Under the pieces are notes generated by a model. The model searched no databases. It worked only from the letters and a program-made list of their open reading frames with translations, and was not told the DNA's origin. From contig DASVTY010000165.1 in the NCBI GenBank assembly GCA_036387315.1, forward strand, positions 12,685 through 76,684: a stretch of DNA of 64,000 nucleotides. Direction: 5' to 3'. Numbering within the stretch: the stretch's first letter is position 1; every line of letters begins with the position of its first letter. Source of the stretch: JALZCH01 sp036387315. GTDB taxonomy: Bacteria > Acidobacteriota > Blastocatellia > Pyrinomonadales > Pyrinomonadaceae. A program made the position numbers and the translations under genes. This document shows positions 33,841-42,721 of the stretch, piece after piece.

Positions 33841-36405
33841 ATGAAATTCAAGTCAACTTCCCCAATATTTGCATTGATGCTTCTTTGCTCAATGTTTTTG
33901 TCTTCGCCGATTTTCGCTGCTTCGGCTCAGATTGCAAACGACGAAAAAATTGCGCCTGCGATTGATCTAACAAACAGCGCCGGAAACCAGCGCGCTTCGG
34001 CTCTCGAAAGAGAAGCGACGAATTTAACCGAACTCGCCAAACAAGGAACATTTCAACAGGTTTCAATTTCCGACGCGAAGGAAGTGAAACAAATTGCAAA
34101 AATATTAGCTCAAACCGAGAAAAATCCGGTTTTGCTGACGGAAGAAGCGAACCGCGCCGTCAAAACGGTCAATTCGCTCGCTCAGGAAATAAACGGAAAA
34201 CGCCAAATCGGGTTAAGAAATAAAAACATCTGGCAGCTTGATTTTCGCGCCCTTATTGAAACCAGCAAAACGGCGAAAGAAGCCGCCGCGCGGATGAAAG
34301 CCGTTTTGAACGACGCCGAAAAGTCGCGCGGTCAAGCCGTTTTGTTTATCGAAGATTTTGCCCGTCTGCTCGCGTCGCCCGAAATCGGCTCGCTCGTCAG
34401 TGACGCCATTTCGCAAGGCAAGCTCCGGGTTATCGGCGCAATGCGCGTTGCTGATGCGAAAGATGCGATTTTCACGGACGAAAAATACAGCAGGCATTTT
34501 CAATTCGTCCAGCTTTCGGAACGCGGCAAAGACAATGATGATTTTGTCGGCGACGATAAACTCTCTCCCGATCTCCGCGAATTGGTTGGAAATTCAGACC
34601 CGAACGACCGCGTTCGCGTTATTTTGCAATCGGACGACATCCGAAATCCCGGTTTACAGAGAGTATTACGTCGAAATGGCATAACGATTGAAGCGCAGGC
34701 GGCGGATTTGAATATGCTCGTCGTCGAGCTTCCGGTCGGCATTGCCGAAACTGTCGCCGGACATCAAAGCGCCAAACATCTCTCGCTCGACCGGGAAACG
34801 CAGATTCTCGGTCATATCGAAGCAACGACCGGCGTCACGGCAATGCGCGCTCAGCTCGGCAACAGCGCCATCAACGGCAAAGGCATCGGCATCGCAATTG
34901 TTGATTCCGCCGTTTTCGACAATCATCATATGTTTCTCGGCGCGGATGGAAACAGACGAATTGCAGAACACAAAGAATTTGTCGGCGGCGGCTCCGAAGA
35001 CAAATACGGACACGGAACGCACGTCGCAGCGCTCGCGGCGGGACGCGGCGGAAAACCGGGTGACAACAACTCGATCAACAAATTAAAAAATTATCAAGGC
35101 GTTGCCCCCGAAGCGAAAATTATCGCCGTTCGCGCGCTCGATAACGCCGGACGCGGCACAACGGCAAAACTTATCGAAGCCCTTAATTGGATTTTAGCCA
35201 ATCGCGCTGTGCATAACATTCGAGTCGTTAACTTAAGTCTCGGCACACCGGCTGTCGAAACGTGGCGCAACGACCCGCTCTGCCGCGCCGTTCGTCAATT
35301 AACCGCCGCCGGCGTTGTAGTCGTCGCGGCTGCCGGAAACAACGGGAAAGACGCCAACGGACAAAAAATGTACGGCGCAATTCACTCGCCGGGCAACGAC
35401 CCGACGGTAATTACGGTCGGCGCAGCCAACACTTTCGGGACGGATGCCAGAAACGACGATGGAATAGCCACTTACAGTTCACGCGGTCCCACGCGTTCTT
35501 TTTACACGGATGCGAACGGCGTCAAAAAATACGACCATTTAATCAAACCCGATTTAGTCGCGCCGGGCAACCAGCTCATTGCGGCAAGAGCAAAAGATAA
35601 TGTTTTAGCTGAAAGCAACCCGCAGTTGGAAGTTACAAACGACGGCAGCAGCGACGACCAGCAATTGATGTATCTGTCGGGAACTTCGATGGCGACACCG
35701 GTTGTTTCCGGTACGGTTGCGTTAATGCTTCAGGCAAATCCACGGCTTACGCCGAATATGGTCAAAATGATTCTGCAATACACGGCGCAGCCGCTCGCAG
35801 GATTCAACACGCTCGAACAAGGCGCCGGTCAATTAAACGTCGAAGGCGCAGTGCGCCTGGCAAAACTAATCCGCCAGGATTTACCCGACCCAACGCCGCT
35901 CGGCGAGCCTTTGTTGACGACTTCGATTTTGCCCGTTCATACCTCGACAGTCGCCGGAACTATTTTCCAATGGGCTGGCGGCATATTCCCAAGCTACGGC
36001 GCACTCGCGGGAACAGATCTCATCACCGAATATCAAAAAATTTACGCGCAGGGAATAATGATGGCTGATGGAATTTTGGTCAGCGATGGAATAATGATGG
36101 CGGATGGCATTCTAGTGAGCGATGGAATAATGATGGCGGACGGAATAATGATGGCTGATGGGACAATCTTAGGCGACAGCGCCGTTCCAAACAATGCGCC
36201 GCCCATAACATCCGGCTCAAAAGTGTTCGCTTCAAATCAACTTTTCAACAGCAACGTACCAATGGTTGACAGAATGCTGTTTGGAGACGGGATTTTGATG
36301 AGCGACGGAATCTTGGTTAGTGACGGAATAATGATGAGCGATACTATGACATCGCAAACGGGCGGAGTAATGGTTAACGGCGACAATACTTTGAGAATGC
36401 AGTAA
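33841..36405 (+). CDS. Secreted subtilisin-like serine protease (S8) with GIMMADG repeats
   Basis: 854 aa from ATG 33841 with a signal peptide (FALMLLCSMFLSSPIFA). A long N-terminal propeptide region (to about 330) precedes the S8 domain: Asp in GIGIAIVDSAVFD, His in KYGHGTHVAALAAG, oxyanion Asn in VAAAGNNG, Ser in LSGTSMATPVVSG. After about residue 735 it carries tandem DGIMMA/DGILVS hexapeptides (36054-36165, and again 36286-36343). No anchoring domain is recognised. Confidence 0.9.
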   Translation: MKFKSTSPIFALMLLCSMFLSSPIFAASAQIANDEKIAPAIDLTNSAGNQRASALEREATNLTELAKQGTFQQVSISDAKEVKQIAKILAQTEKNPVLLTEEANRAVKTVNSLAQEINGKRQIGLRNKNIWQLDFRALIETSKTAKEAAARMKAVLNDAEKSRGQAVLFIEDFARLLASPEIGSLVSDAISQGKLRVIGAMRVADAKDAIFTDEKYSRHFQFVQLSERGKDNDDFVGDDKLSPDLRELVGNSDPNDRVRVILQSDDIRNPGLQRVLRRNGITIEAQAADLNMLVVELPVGIAETVAGHQSAKHLSLDRETQILGHIEATTGVTAMRAQLGNSAINGKGIGIAIVDSAVFDNHHMFLGADGNRRIAEHKEFVGGGSEDKYGHGTHVAALAAGRGGKPGDNNSINKLKNYQGVAPEAKIIAVRALDNAGRGTTAKLIEALNWILANRAVHNIRVVNLSLGTPAVETWRNDPLCRAVRQLTAAGVVVVAAAGNNGKDANGQKMYGAIHSPGNDPTVITVGAANTFGTDARNDDGIATYSSRGPTRSFYTDANGVKKYDHLIKPDLVAPGNQLIAARAKDNVLAESNPQLEVTNDGSSDDQQLMYLSGTSMATPVVSGTVALMLQANPRLTPNMVKMILQYTAQPLAGFNTLEQGAGQLNVEGAVRLAKLIRQDLPDPTPLGEPLLTTSILPVHTSTVAGTIFQWAGGIFPSYGALAGTDLITEYQKIYAQGIMMADGILVSDGIMMADGILVSDGIMMADGIMMADGTILGDSAVPNNAPPITSGSKVFASNQLFNSNVPMVDRMLFGDGILMSDGILVSDGIMMSDTMTSQTGGVMVNGDNTLRMQ
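36045..36345 (+). repeat. Coding hexapeptide repeats in the subtilase C-terminus
   Basis: 18-base units encoding DGIMMA and DGILVS alternate about six times at 36054-36165. A second block (GDGILMSDGILVSDGIMMSD) follows 120 bases later. Resembles the WGDNIV-type tails of some Chloroflexi and Acidobacteriota subtilases in period and position, but with different residues. Confidence 0.85.
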
Positions 36406-36414
36406 AAATGAAAA

Positions 36415-36486
36415 CACCGAATCATCCAAAAATCTTGCTCAAACACAATCTATTTGTGATAAAGTAAGATTCAGGATGATTCGGTG
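36415..36486 (+). terminator. Long-stem hairpin with T-run after the subtilase
   Basis: CACCGAATCATCC (36415-36427) pairs perfectly with 36474-36486. An inner AATCTT/AAGATT stem continues it, and GGCTGTTTTT follows. Plausible terminator of the subtilase. Its loop contains the 17-base element shared with 10534. Confidence 0.6.
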
Positions 36487-36892
36487 GCTGTTTTTCAGCT
36501 CGTCCGAGCCGTCAATTATGATTGTTTTCGACTGACTCTAATCAGGGAAGAGCTTGAAAATAATTAATTGTTATTTGCATTTAAGAAAAACAATCTTAAT
36601 CGCCTACAAGAATACCTTTCATTTCTTTTTTCTCCTTTTTTATTAATTGCGGTAAATGCGAAGTAATAAACCGAAATAAGTCTTTACCAGAGTCTTTTTA
36701 GTTTTCTTCACATTTAACCGCGGCGGGAATGGTTGGGATGTTAAACACTTTACTAATGTCTGTCAAGCATTTCAGAGTCAAATTGACAAAAAAGTATTTC
36801 AAAAAGCTGAATTTTCATTCAGTTTGAACGAAAATTCAGCTTTCGGAGAAAAACTTCCTCAAATTAATCTAATCAACTATCCATAATTTAAA
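36487..36892. other. Intergenic region upstream of the GGDEF-EAL gene
   Basis: About 400 AT-rich bases with no ORF. A perfect 14-base hairpin lies at 36803-36843. I looked for a c-di-GMP riboswitch and did not see the conserved GEMM core. No reliable promoter boxes. Confidence 0.45.
36803..36843 (+). promoter_or_regulatory. Hairpin in the leader of the GGDEF-EAL gene
   Basis: AAAGCTGAATTTTC (36803-36816) pairs perfectly with GAAAATTCAGCTTT (36830-36843), loop 13 bases, 49 bases before the start. There is no T-run directly after it, so a leader or operator role is more likely than termination. Confidence 0.5.
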
Positions 36893-39118
36893 ATGCAAAG
36901 TCAGCGGGCTAGAATTTTCAATCAAAGCGTAATTATTGCAGGAATAATAGTTTGTTTGATTTCTGTCGTTAATCTGCCGTTAAATTCCTTAGATTTGCGA
37001 TTTGCGTTTCTAGCGATTTTTACGGTTGCTTTCGGTTCGCGGCTATCTTTAAGGATGCCAAAATCGCAAGTTTACTTTTCGATGAGCGATGCGCTGATTT
37101 TCTTACTGCTTTTACTTTATGGAGGAGAATGCACAATTTTGATCGCGGCTTTTGAAGCTACAGTTAATTCGCTTCTTTTGAAAAGAAAAGGCTTCAAATT
37201 CAACAATCAAACTATTTTATTTAACGCCGCGGTAATGGCTTGCTCTACGGCTGGGACTTACGGAGCGCTTTTACTCTATCAAAAGGTAAACGTAAGAGCG
37301 GCGAATTTTGATAATCTTCAAGAATTTATTTCTTTGATTGGGCTAATAGCTGTTGCTCAATTCTCTTTTAATTCGGTTTTAGCCGCTGTATTTCAGGCTT
37401 TTAAGTTAAAAATTTCGGTCTGGCGGGCATGGAACGAAAAATGTCTTGTAGGCTCTATAACGTATATTGCGGGTGCGATATTTGCCGGTTTTTTATACAA
37501 GCTTATAGAGCATTTAAATTCTTTTGCTTTGGTTATTGGTGCGGTCACCATTGCATTGGTTTATATTACTTACCGCCATTACATCAGAGAACTGGAAAAA
37601 ACAATTGAGCAAGCCGAACAAGCCGAGCGAGAAAAAGCTGAAATCGAGCGGCTTCGCGCCGAAGAAGCGGAAAAACATCTTAAAGAGATTTCCGCCAGTT
37701 TTGCCGAACAGAAACGGATCAGCGAAGCTTTGCGCGCGAGCAAAGAGCGTTTCAGGCACGCAGCGCTGCATGACGCTTTGACGGGTTTGCCGAATCGTTC
37801 GTTTTTCACCGAACAGCTTAAATATTTGCTTGATAATGCAAAACTCGATCCTGCGAAGGGATTTTGCGTTTTGTTTATTGATCTCGACCGTTTTAAAAAC
37901 GTTAACGACAGCTTGGGTCACGCCATCGGCGACGAGCTTTTGATTTTAGTCGGGAAACGGATCGAACACGTCATTCGACAGGGCGACATCGTTTCGCGTC
38001 TCGGAGGCGACGAATTTGCCATCGTTCTGGTTAACATTAGTACAGCGGACGATGCCGTTAAGTTTTCCGAGCGGATTTACGAAGCAATCGCGCAGCCGTA
38101 TCAATTGCACGGTTTTCAGGTTTATACCGCGCCGAGCATCGGAATTGCGATGAGCAACGACGAATACGAGCAGCCCGACGATATTTTGCGCGACTCGGAT
38201 ATTGCGATGTATCACGCCAAAGAAGGCGGCGGCGGCTGCGCCTTGTTCGACCGCGAGCTTCGTACCCGCGCCGTCGGGATAATGAAAATCGAAAGCGAAT
38301 TGCGCGATGTCTCCGAGCGCGGAGAATTAAGAGTTTTTTATCAACCGATTATCTCGCTCGATTCCGGTCGGCTCGCAGGGTTTGAGGCTTTAATGCGCTG
38401 GCAGCACCCGGAGCGCGGGCTGATTTCTCCGGCTGAATTTATTCCGGTCGCGGAAGATACGGGTTTAATTGTGCCGATGACGATTTGGATTCTGCGCGAA
38501 GCCTGCACGCAATTGAGCCGCTGGCGCTGGCAATCGCCGATCAATCGTTCGCTTCTGGTCAGCGTTAATCTTTCGGGCAAACATTTTACCGAGCCGAATC
38601 TGGTAGAACAGGTCAATCAGATTTTGCACGAAACGGGACTCGAACCGCATTGTTTAAAGCTCGAAATTACCGAAAGCGCCGCGATGGAAAATGCCGAAGC
38701 GACGGCAAGAATTTTGTCGAGCTTGAGAGAACTCGGCGTCCGGCTTTCGATTGACGATTTCGGAACGGGTTATTCGAGCCTCAGCTATCTGCACCGTTTT
38801 CCGATTGACACGCTCAAGATTGACCGCTCGTTCGTTTCGAGAATGGGCGAAGCGGGTGAAAATTCCGAAATTGTGCAAACGATTCTCACGCTGGCGAAAA
38901 ATCTCGAAATGGACGTGATCGCCGAAGGCGTCGAAAAGAGCCATCAAATCGAGCTGCTTCGCAAATTCGGCTGCCGCTACGCGCAAGGCTTTTTGTTCTC
39001 AAAGCCGCAGCCCGCCGCCGACATCGAAAAACTAATGAAGCAGCAATCCAACTGGCTGCCGGAAGAAATCGAAGTTTTACAACACATCTCCGCAAGCAAT
39101 GTCGTGCCGTTAAGATAA
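36893..39118 (+). CDS. Membrane-anchored GGDEF-EAL cyclic-di-GMP protein
   Basis: 741 aa. About six N-terminal membrane helices (residues 10-225) form a MASE-like sensor, followed by a charged coiled coil (EKTIEQAEQAEREKAEIERL). The GGDEF domain has RLGGDEFAIVL (active-site motif intact; DLDRFKNVNDSLGHAIGD). The EAL domain has EALMRW, NLSGKHF, ITES and DDFGTGYSSL, with metal and catalytic residues apparently conserved. It may both make and degrade c-di-GMP. Stands alone between two regions with hairpins. Confidence 0.93.
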   Translation: MQSQRARIFNQSVIIAGIIVCLISVVNLPLNSLDLRFAFLAIFTVAFGSRLSLRMPKSQVYFSMSDALIFLLLLLYGGECTILIAAFEATVNSLLLKRKGFKFNNQTILFNAAVMACSTAGTYGALLLYQKVNVRAANFDNLQEFISLIGLIAVAQFSFNSVLAAVFQAFKLKISVWRAWNEKCLVGSITYIAGAIFAGFLYKLIEHLNSFALVIGAVTIALVYITYRHYIRELEKTIEQAEQAEREKAEIERLRAEEAEKHLKEISASFAEQKRISEALRASKERFRHAALHDALTGLPNRSFFTEQLKYLLDNAKLDPAKGFCVLFIDLDRFKNVNDSLGHAIGDELLILVGKRIEHVIRQGDIVSRLGGDEFAIVLVNISTADDAVKFSERIYEAIAQPYQLHGFQVYTAPSIGIAMSNDEYEQPDDILRDSDIAMYHAKEGGGGCALFDRELRTRAVGIMKIESELRDVSERGELRVFYQPIISLDSGRLAGFEALMRWQHPERGLISPAEFIPVAEDTGLIVPMTIWILREACTQLSRWRWQSPINRSLLVSVNLSGKHFTEPNLVEQVNQILHETGLEPHCLKLEITESAAMENAEATARILSSLRELGVRLSIDDFGTGYSSLSYLHRFPIDTLKIDRSFVSRMGEAGENSEIVQTILTLAKNLEMDVIAEGVEKSHQIELLRKFGCRYAQGFLFSKPQPAADIEKLMKQQSNWLPEEIEVLQHISASNVVPLR

Positions 39119-39218
39119 ATTTCATCACTTCTCACCGTTTAATTTATCAAATCAACATTCGGCAAAATTATCCGCTCGAACATAGCAGTCTAATTGAAAA
39201 CCGAAATTAAAATTGTCC

Positions 39219-39282
39219 CTTATCAGTTGTCAGTTTTACATTGTCAGACAATTTACAGTTGATAAATTATCAACTGACAGGG
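39219..39282. repeat. Fold-back heptamer array, TCAGTTG unit
   Basis: CAGTTGATA (39256-39264) pairs with 39268-39276 around a 3-base loop. CCCTTATCAGTTGTCAG at the left pairs imperfectly with CAACTGACAGGG at the right. Short, partly degenerate member of the class. Confidence 0.6.
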
Positions 39283-39490
39283 ATTACGACGAATAGCAAT
39301 AAGATGGAAGAGCGACATTCATATCAAAAATAAGTCTTTATTAAATTTAACTATTGATTTATAGTTGCCAAGATGCTAAAAGTTTTTTGGCTTCCCGACT
39401 GTTGACATAGAAAGGGAAGTTTTGCTGCACTTGGCAAAAAGGCTTGTCTCAATATGGCAAGCCTCCTAATTCTTTCAATGTATACAGAAA

Positions 39491-39518
39491 AGCCCGCCCA
39501 TCCCTCGGCGGGCTTTTT
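39491..39518. terminator. Bidirectional intrinsic terminator
   Basis: AGCCCGCC (39491-39498) pairs with GGCGGGCT (39507-39514), with T-rich sequence on both outer sides. Serves the DUF480 gene on the minus strand and could also stop plus-strand transcription. Confidence 0.85.
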
Positions 39519-39582
39519 CATTTGACCTTTATCAAAAACATCGGACCTCCGCTCGAACAAAACCCTTTTGAAAATGCCGCTT

Positions 39583-40248
39583 TTACTCAAACTGTTTTCT
39601 AAAATCTTCAAACATTTGCTTGAGATTTTCGAGTTCGGACGCGAGCGATTCGACTTGTTGTTCGAGTTTCGAGATTCTTTCACTTTGCGCCGGAACTGCT
39701 GGAGAGCGTTCAAAAGCTGCCGGGGTTTCGGACGCCGCTGGAATTGCGATTTCACCGGCGAGAAGATGAGCGAAACGCGATTCTTTTTGTCCGGGCTGGC
39801 GCGGCAGACGCGCGACCAGAGGTTGAATGTCGTTTGAAATAAGGGAATTTAGCGCTTCTTCAACTTCGCCAAAATCCGAAAACTCATAAAGCCTGCCGGT
39901 TCGCTCTCGCAATTCGCCGAGAGTTTGATGTCCGCGCAGCATTAAAATGGACATCAAAGCGACTTGTCCGCCGGAAAGCTCGAAAACTTCCGGCATCATA
40001 TGTTTGTATTTCGGCGTGCGGCTCGTGCTGCCGTAGAAAACGTAAACCAGATTTTTGTCGCGCAAATCGTCAACCGCACCCAAAACTTGCGTTTCGTTGT
40101 AATTAACAACCGGATCACGGCTCGATTTCTGGTTGCAGGCGGCGACTAGCGCGTTTAGCGTCAGCGGATAATATTCGGGCGTGGCAAGCTGTTTTTCAAT
40201 CAGCGAACCCAAAACTCTGATTTCAATTTCACTCAAAACAAACGCCAT
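39583..40248 (-). CDS. YceH-like DUF480 protein
   Basis: 221 aa cytosolic protein of two winged-helix domains. It begins LSEIEIRVLGSLIEKQLATPEYYPLTLNALVAACNQKSSRDP, the hallmark of DUF480, followed by ALMSILMLRGHQTLGELRER. A C-terminal coiled coil (ERISKLEQQVESLASELENL) follows a Pro/Ala linker. Role unknown; a regulatory function is inferred from fold only. Confidence 0.92.
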   Translation of the reverse strand: MAFVLSEIEIRVLGSLIEKQLATPEYYPLTLNALVAACNQKSSRDPVVNYNETQVLGAVDDLRDKNLVYVFYGSTSRTPKYKHMMPEVFELSGGQVALMSILMLRGHQTLGELRERTGRLYEFSDFGEVEEALNSLISNDIQPLVARLPRQPGQKESRFAHLLAGEIAIPAASETPAAFERSPAVPAQSERISKLEQQVESLASELENLKQMFEDFRKQFE

Positions 40249-40340
40249 ATTCGATTATAAATTCACGAGAAAATCGGCGAAAAGAATAACATAACTGATG
40301 CCGTCTAAAAGTGGAAACTTTGCGCCCTTTGCGTTAAGCC

Positions 40341-40393
40341 TTAGCGTCCTTTGCGGTTTAATTCTGAAAAAACTGAACCGCAAAGGGCGCTAA
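40341..40393. repeat. Octamer-class fold-back between DUF480 and radical SAM genes
   Basis: TTAGCGTCCTTTGCGGTTT (40341-40359) pairs with 40375-40393, 17 of 19. Further CCTTTGCG copies precede it from 40318. Lies just beyond the stop of the radical SAM gene. Confidence 0.75.
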
Positions 40394-40424
40394 GAAGTTG
40401 AATTTTTATTTTGTTCGTAAGTAT

Positions 40425-41459
40425 TTAATCAAATAAACCGAGCTGCGGCGTCGGACGACGAAAAGTGTTTTCACGCGTGGTTTCTTCCGTCGGTTGGTTT
40501 AATCCGTGTCGCTTGCAGGCGAGGCGAAACATTTTTTCGGCTATTTTCCAATGCTCGGTCGTGCCGTGCATTCGCTCGCCGAAATTTGATGAATTGAGCT
40601 TGCCGTTTCTTTCGGCTCGAATGTGATTCACGATTCGTTTTTCTCTGGTCGGCAGCCGTTCGGCTAATTTTTGGAGAAAATACGGGCGCACGTTTCCGGG
40701 CAGCCGGAGCAAATTGATAAACGCGGTTTTAGCGCCAGCCGCCGCCGCTTTTTCGACGAGTGCGGGAATATCCGATTCGTTCAAACCCGGAATTACCGGA
40801 GCGATTGCCAGACCAACCTCAACGCCCGCGTCTGACAAAGTTTTCATTGCGTGAAAACGCGCTTCGGGAAGCGGCACAAACGGTTCAAGCGCGCGGCAAA
40901 CTTCCGCGTCCAAAAAAGGAATTGAAAAGAAAACCTGCGCCGACGCTTTTTGCGCGAGTTCGGCAAGCAAATCAACGTCGCGGCGAATCAGGGCGGATTT
41001 CGTAACGATTGCCACCGGATTGCGAAATTCGAGCAGAATTTCCAGACATTTTTTCGTCAATTCGTACTTCGTTTCGAGCGGAATATACGGGTCAGAGGTA
41101 AAGGACATCGAAATCTGCTCGCCTTTCCACGAAGGCTTCATCAATTCTTTTCTGAGCAGCTCGGGCGCTTTTGTTTTAACGACGATTTTCGTTTCAAAAT
41201 CCGTTCCTGCGCCGAAACCCAAATATTCGTGCGTCGGGCGCGAGAAACAGTAAGCGCAGGCGTGCGTGCAGCCGCGATAAATATTCAGCGAAACGTCAAA
41301 ACCGACATCCGGCGAATTGTTTCGCGTCAAAATCGTCCGCGAGGCTTCGTCCTCAAAGACTTCAACCTGCGCTTCGGGCGGCTCACCCAGCCATTCAACC
41401 GATTCGGTCAGCCAGGGATTCGGCGGATTGTTGACGTATCTGAGCGGCACGAGTTTCAT
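40425..41459 (-). CDS. PA0069-family radical SAM protein (SPL-like)
   Basis: 344 aa. The iron-sulfur motif C-x3-C-x2-C appears as CTHACAYC in NIYRGCTHACAYCFSRPTHEYLG, the signature of the SplB-related PA0069/Rv2578c family, with SFTSDPYIPLETKYELT following. The substrate of this subfamily is not known; relation to spore-photoproduct lyase does not imply DNA repair. Single-gene unit. Confidence 0.9.
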   Translation of the reverse strand: MKLVPLRYVNNPPNPWLTESVEWLGEPPEAQVEVFEDEASRTILTRNNSPDVGFDVSLNIYRGCTHACAYCFSRPTHEYLGFGAGTDFETKIVVKTKAPELLRKELMKPSWKGEQISMSFTSDPYIPLETKYELTKKCLEILLEFRNPVAIVTKSALIRRDVDLLAELAQKASAQVFFSIPFLDAEVCRALEPFVPLPEARFHAMKTLSDAGVEVGLAIAPVIPGLNESDIPALVEKAAAAGAKTAFINLLRLPGNVRPYFLQKLAERLPTREKRIVNHIRAERNGKLNSSNFGERMHGTTEHWKIAEKMFRLACKRHGLNQPTEETTRENTFRRPTPQLGLFD

Positions 41460-41571
41460 TATAGAAAATTTGTTTCAAATTCGGGCAACAAAATTTTAAT
41501 ACAGCGCGCTTTTGCGCTTTTGCATCATTTTTAAAGTTCTCCCAAATTTAATTTGCAAAAGAGGAGAAGGA

Positions 41572-42189
41572 ATGAAGCGTTGGAATAAATTCTTATTTTT
41601 AGTTTTGATTTTATGCGTCGGATTTTTTGAAAGCGGCGCAGAAGCGCAGCGTCGGGCGAGACCGGAGCAAAGTCAATTCGATTCCGCTCTTGTTCGGGAA
41701 GCCGAAAGAATTTCGGGCGACCGATTTACGATTTCGACCAGAACACCGAACGGTGCGACAGTTTACGCCGTCAGGCAGCCGAGCCGGGCGACTTTGCAGG
41801 CGATTGACGATGGTTTTGACGACCTTTTTGCCCTCGCTCGAAAAAACAATTATCGCTCGCGGTTGAATTATTCGGATTACACGATTTTCATTGCACGCGC
41901 AGACCGCAGCAAAGACAGCGCCGGAAATTATTCGCCGGACATCGCGGTTGCCGCCAATCAATACGCGGGCAGCGTTTACGATCAGGGCGGTTATGTTTAT
42001 GCCGCCGGAATGGTCGTCGGTTATAATCCGTCGGCGTTTATGATTGCCGAACACGAGAGGAATTTGCAGCGCATCACGGACGTAGTTCGCTACGAAGGCG
42101 AACACATTGTTCTGTACCACAACGACCGCCGCAAATATCGTCAAACCGCCGACCATAGCAAAGGCGGCGGTCATCCTATTTTGAATTAA
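41572..42189 (+). CDS. Secreted hypothetical protein
   Basis: 205 aa from ATG 41572 (SD GAGGAG/GAAGG). Signal peptide FLFLVLILCVGFFESGAEAQ. The body has FTISTRTPNGATVYAVRQPS, a segment rich in Tyr (YSPDIAVAANQYAGSVYDQGGYVY), and HERNLQRITDVVRYEGEHIVLYHNDRRKY, which ends with several His. I do not recognise the family. Followed by a bidirectional terminator. Confidence 0.7.
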   Translation: MKRWNKFLFLVLILCVGFFESGAEAQRRARPEQSQFDSALVREAERISGDRFTISTRTPNGATVYAVRQPSRATLQAIDDGFDDLFALARKNNYRSRLNYSDYTIFIARADRSKDSAGNYSPDIAVAANQYAGSVYDQGGYVYAAGMVVGYNPSAFMIAEHERNLQRITDVVRYEGEHIVLYHNDRRKYRQTADHSKGGGHPILN

Positions 42190-42200
42190 AATAAATTGAA

Positions 42201-42234
42201 AAAGCAGCCGGATTTGAAAGGCTGCTTTTTTTAT
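42201..42234. terminator. Bidirectional terminator
   Basis: AAAGCAGCC (42201-42209) pairs with GGCTGCTTT (42220-42228), followed by TTTTT; A-rich sequence precedes it. Ends the secreted-protein gene and, on the other strand, touches the stop codon of the DUF423 gene. Confidence 0.85.
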
Positions 42235-42611
42235 TGATTGCTTTTCAAAGCTGCCCAAGCCAGACACAGCCAGCCGCCCAAAAACGCGACTCCGCCGAGC
42301 GGCGTAATTGCGCCGAGCCAGCGAGTTTCGGTTAAGCTCAAAAGGTAAAGACTGCCGGAAAACAGAATCGTTCCGACGACGAAAAGCCAGCCCGCTGTTG
42401 CTAGAACCGAGCCGGAAAAACGCGCGCTTGCCCACGCGACAATGAGCAGAGCGAAGGCGTGATACATTTGATAACGCACTCCGGTTTCAAAAATCACCAG
42501 CATTTCCGCGCTCAAACGAGATTTCAAACCGTGAGCGCCGAAAGCTCCGGCGGCAACGCCGACAAAGGCTGAAATTGCGCCGAGCGCGAGAAACAATCTT
42601 TCGGAATTCAT
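42231..42611 (-). CDS. DUF423 small membrane protein (YgdD-like)
   Basis: 126 aa with four predicted membrane helices. Conserved DUF423 residues AGAFGAHGL near the N-terminus and QMYHAFALL. Start at 42611 gives the family N-terminus (MNSERLFLALGAISAFVG); 42620 and 42653 are longer options without SD. Function unknown. Confidence 0.85.
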   Translation of the reverse strand: MNSERLFLALGAISAFVGVAAGAFGAHGLKSRLSAEMLVIFETGVRYQMYHAFALLIVAWASARFSGSVLATAGWLFVVGTILFSGSLYLLSLTETRWLGAITPLGGVAFLGGWLCLAWAALKSNQ

Positions 42612-42721
42612 AAACGTCATTGTAACCGATTTGTTTTTCGCAGGAAAAAACAAAAAATTTGAAAAAGCGTTTTCGCTGCGCGCTTTTCAGTTTCAACCGA
42701 TTAGTGATAATTTGCCGTGTA

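Larger units (their letters stand above)
39119..39582. other. Intergenic region after the GGDEF-EAL gene
   Basis: 464 bases. Contains TCAGTTG/TCAGTTT heptamers with fold-back copies (39219-39282) and a bidirectional terminator (39491-39514). A 23-codon ORF at 39453 (MASLLILSMYTEK...) overlaps the terminator, lacks an SD and is not accepted. Confidence 0.5.

Noticed and set aside
36487..36892. Possible c-di-GMP riboswitch upstream of the GGDEF-EAL gene
   Set aside because: I could not find the conserved GEMM core motifs; only an AT-rich hairpin is visible.
39453..39524. 23-codon ORF after the GGDEF-EAL gene
   Set aside because: It runs through an intrinsic terminator, has no SD and no recognisable features.
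41611..42435. 274-codon minus-strand open frame
   Set aside because: It overlaps two well-supported genes and a bidirectional terminator, has low-complexity Arg-rich composition, and no ribosome binding site.
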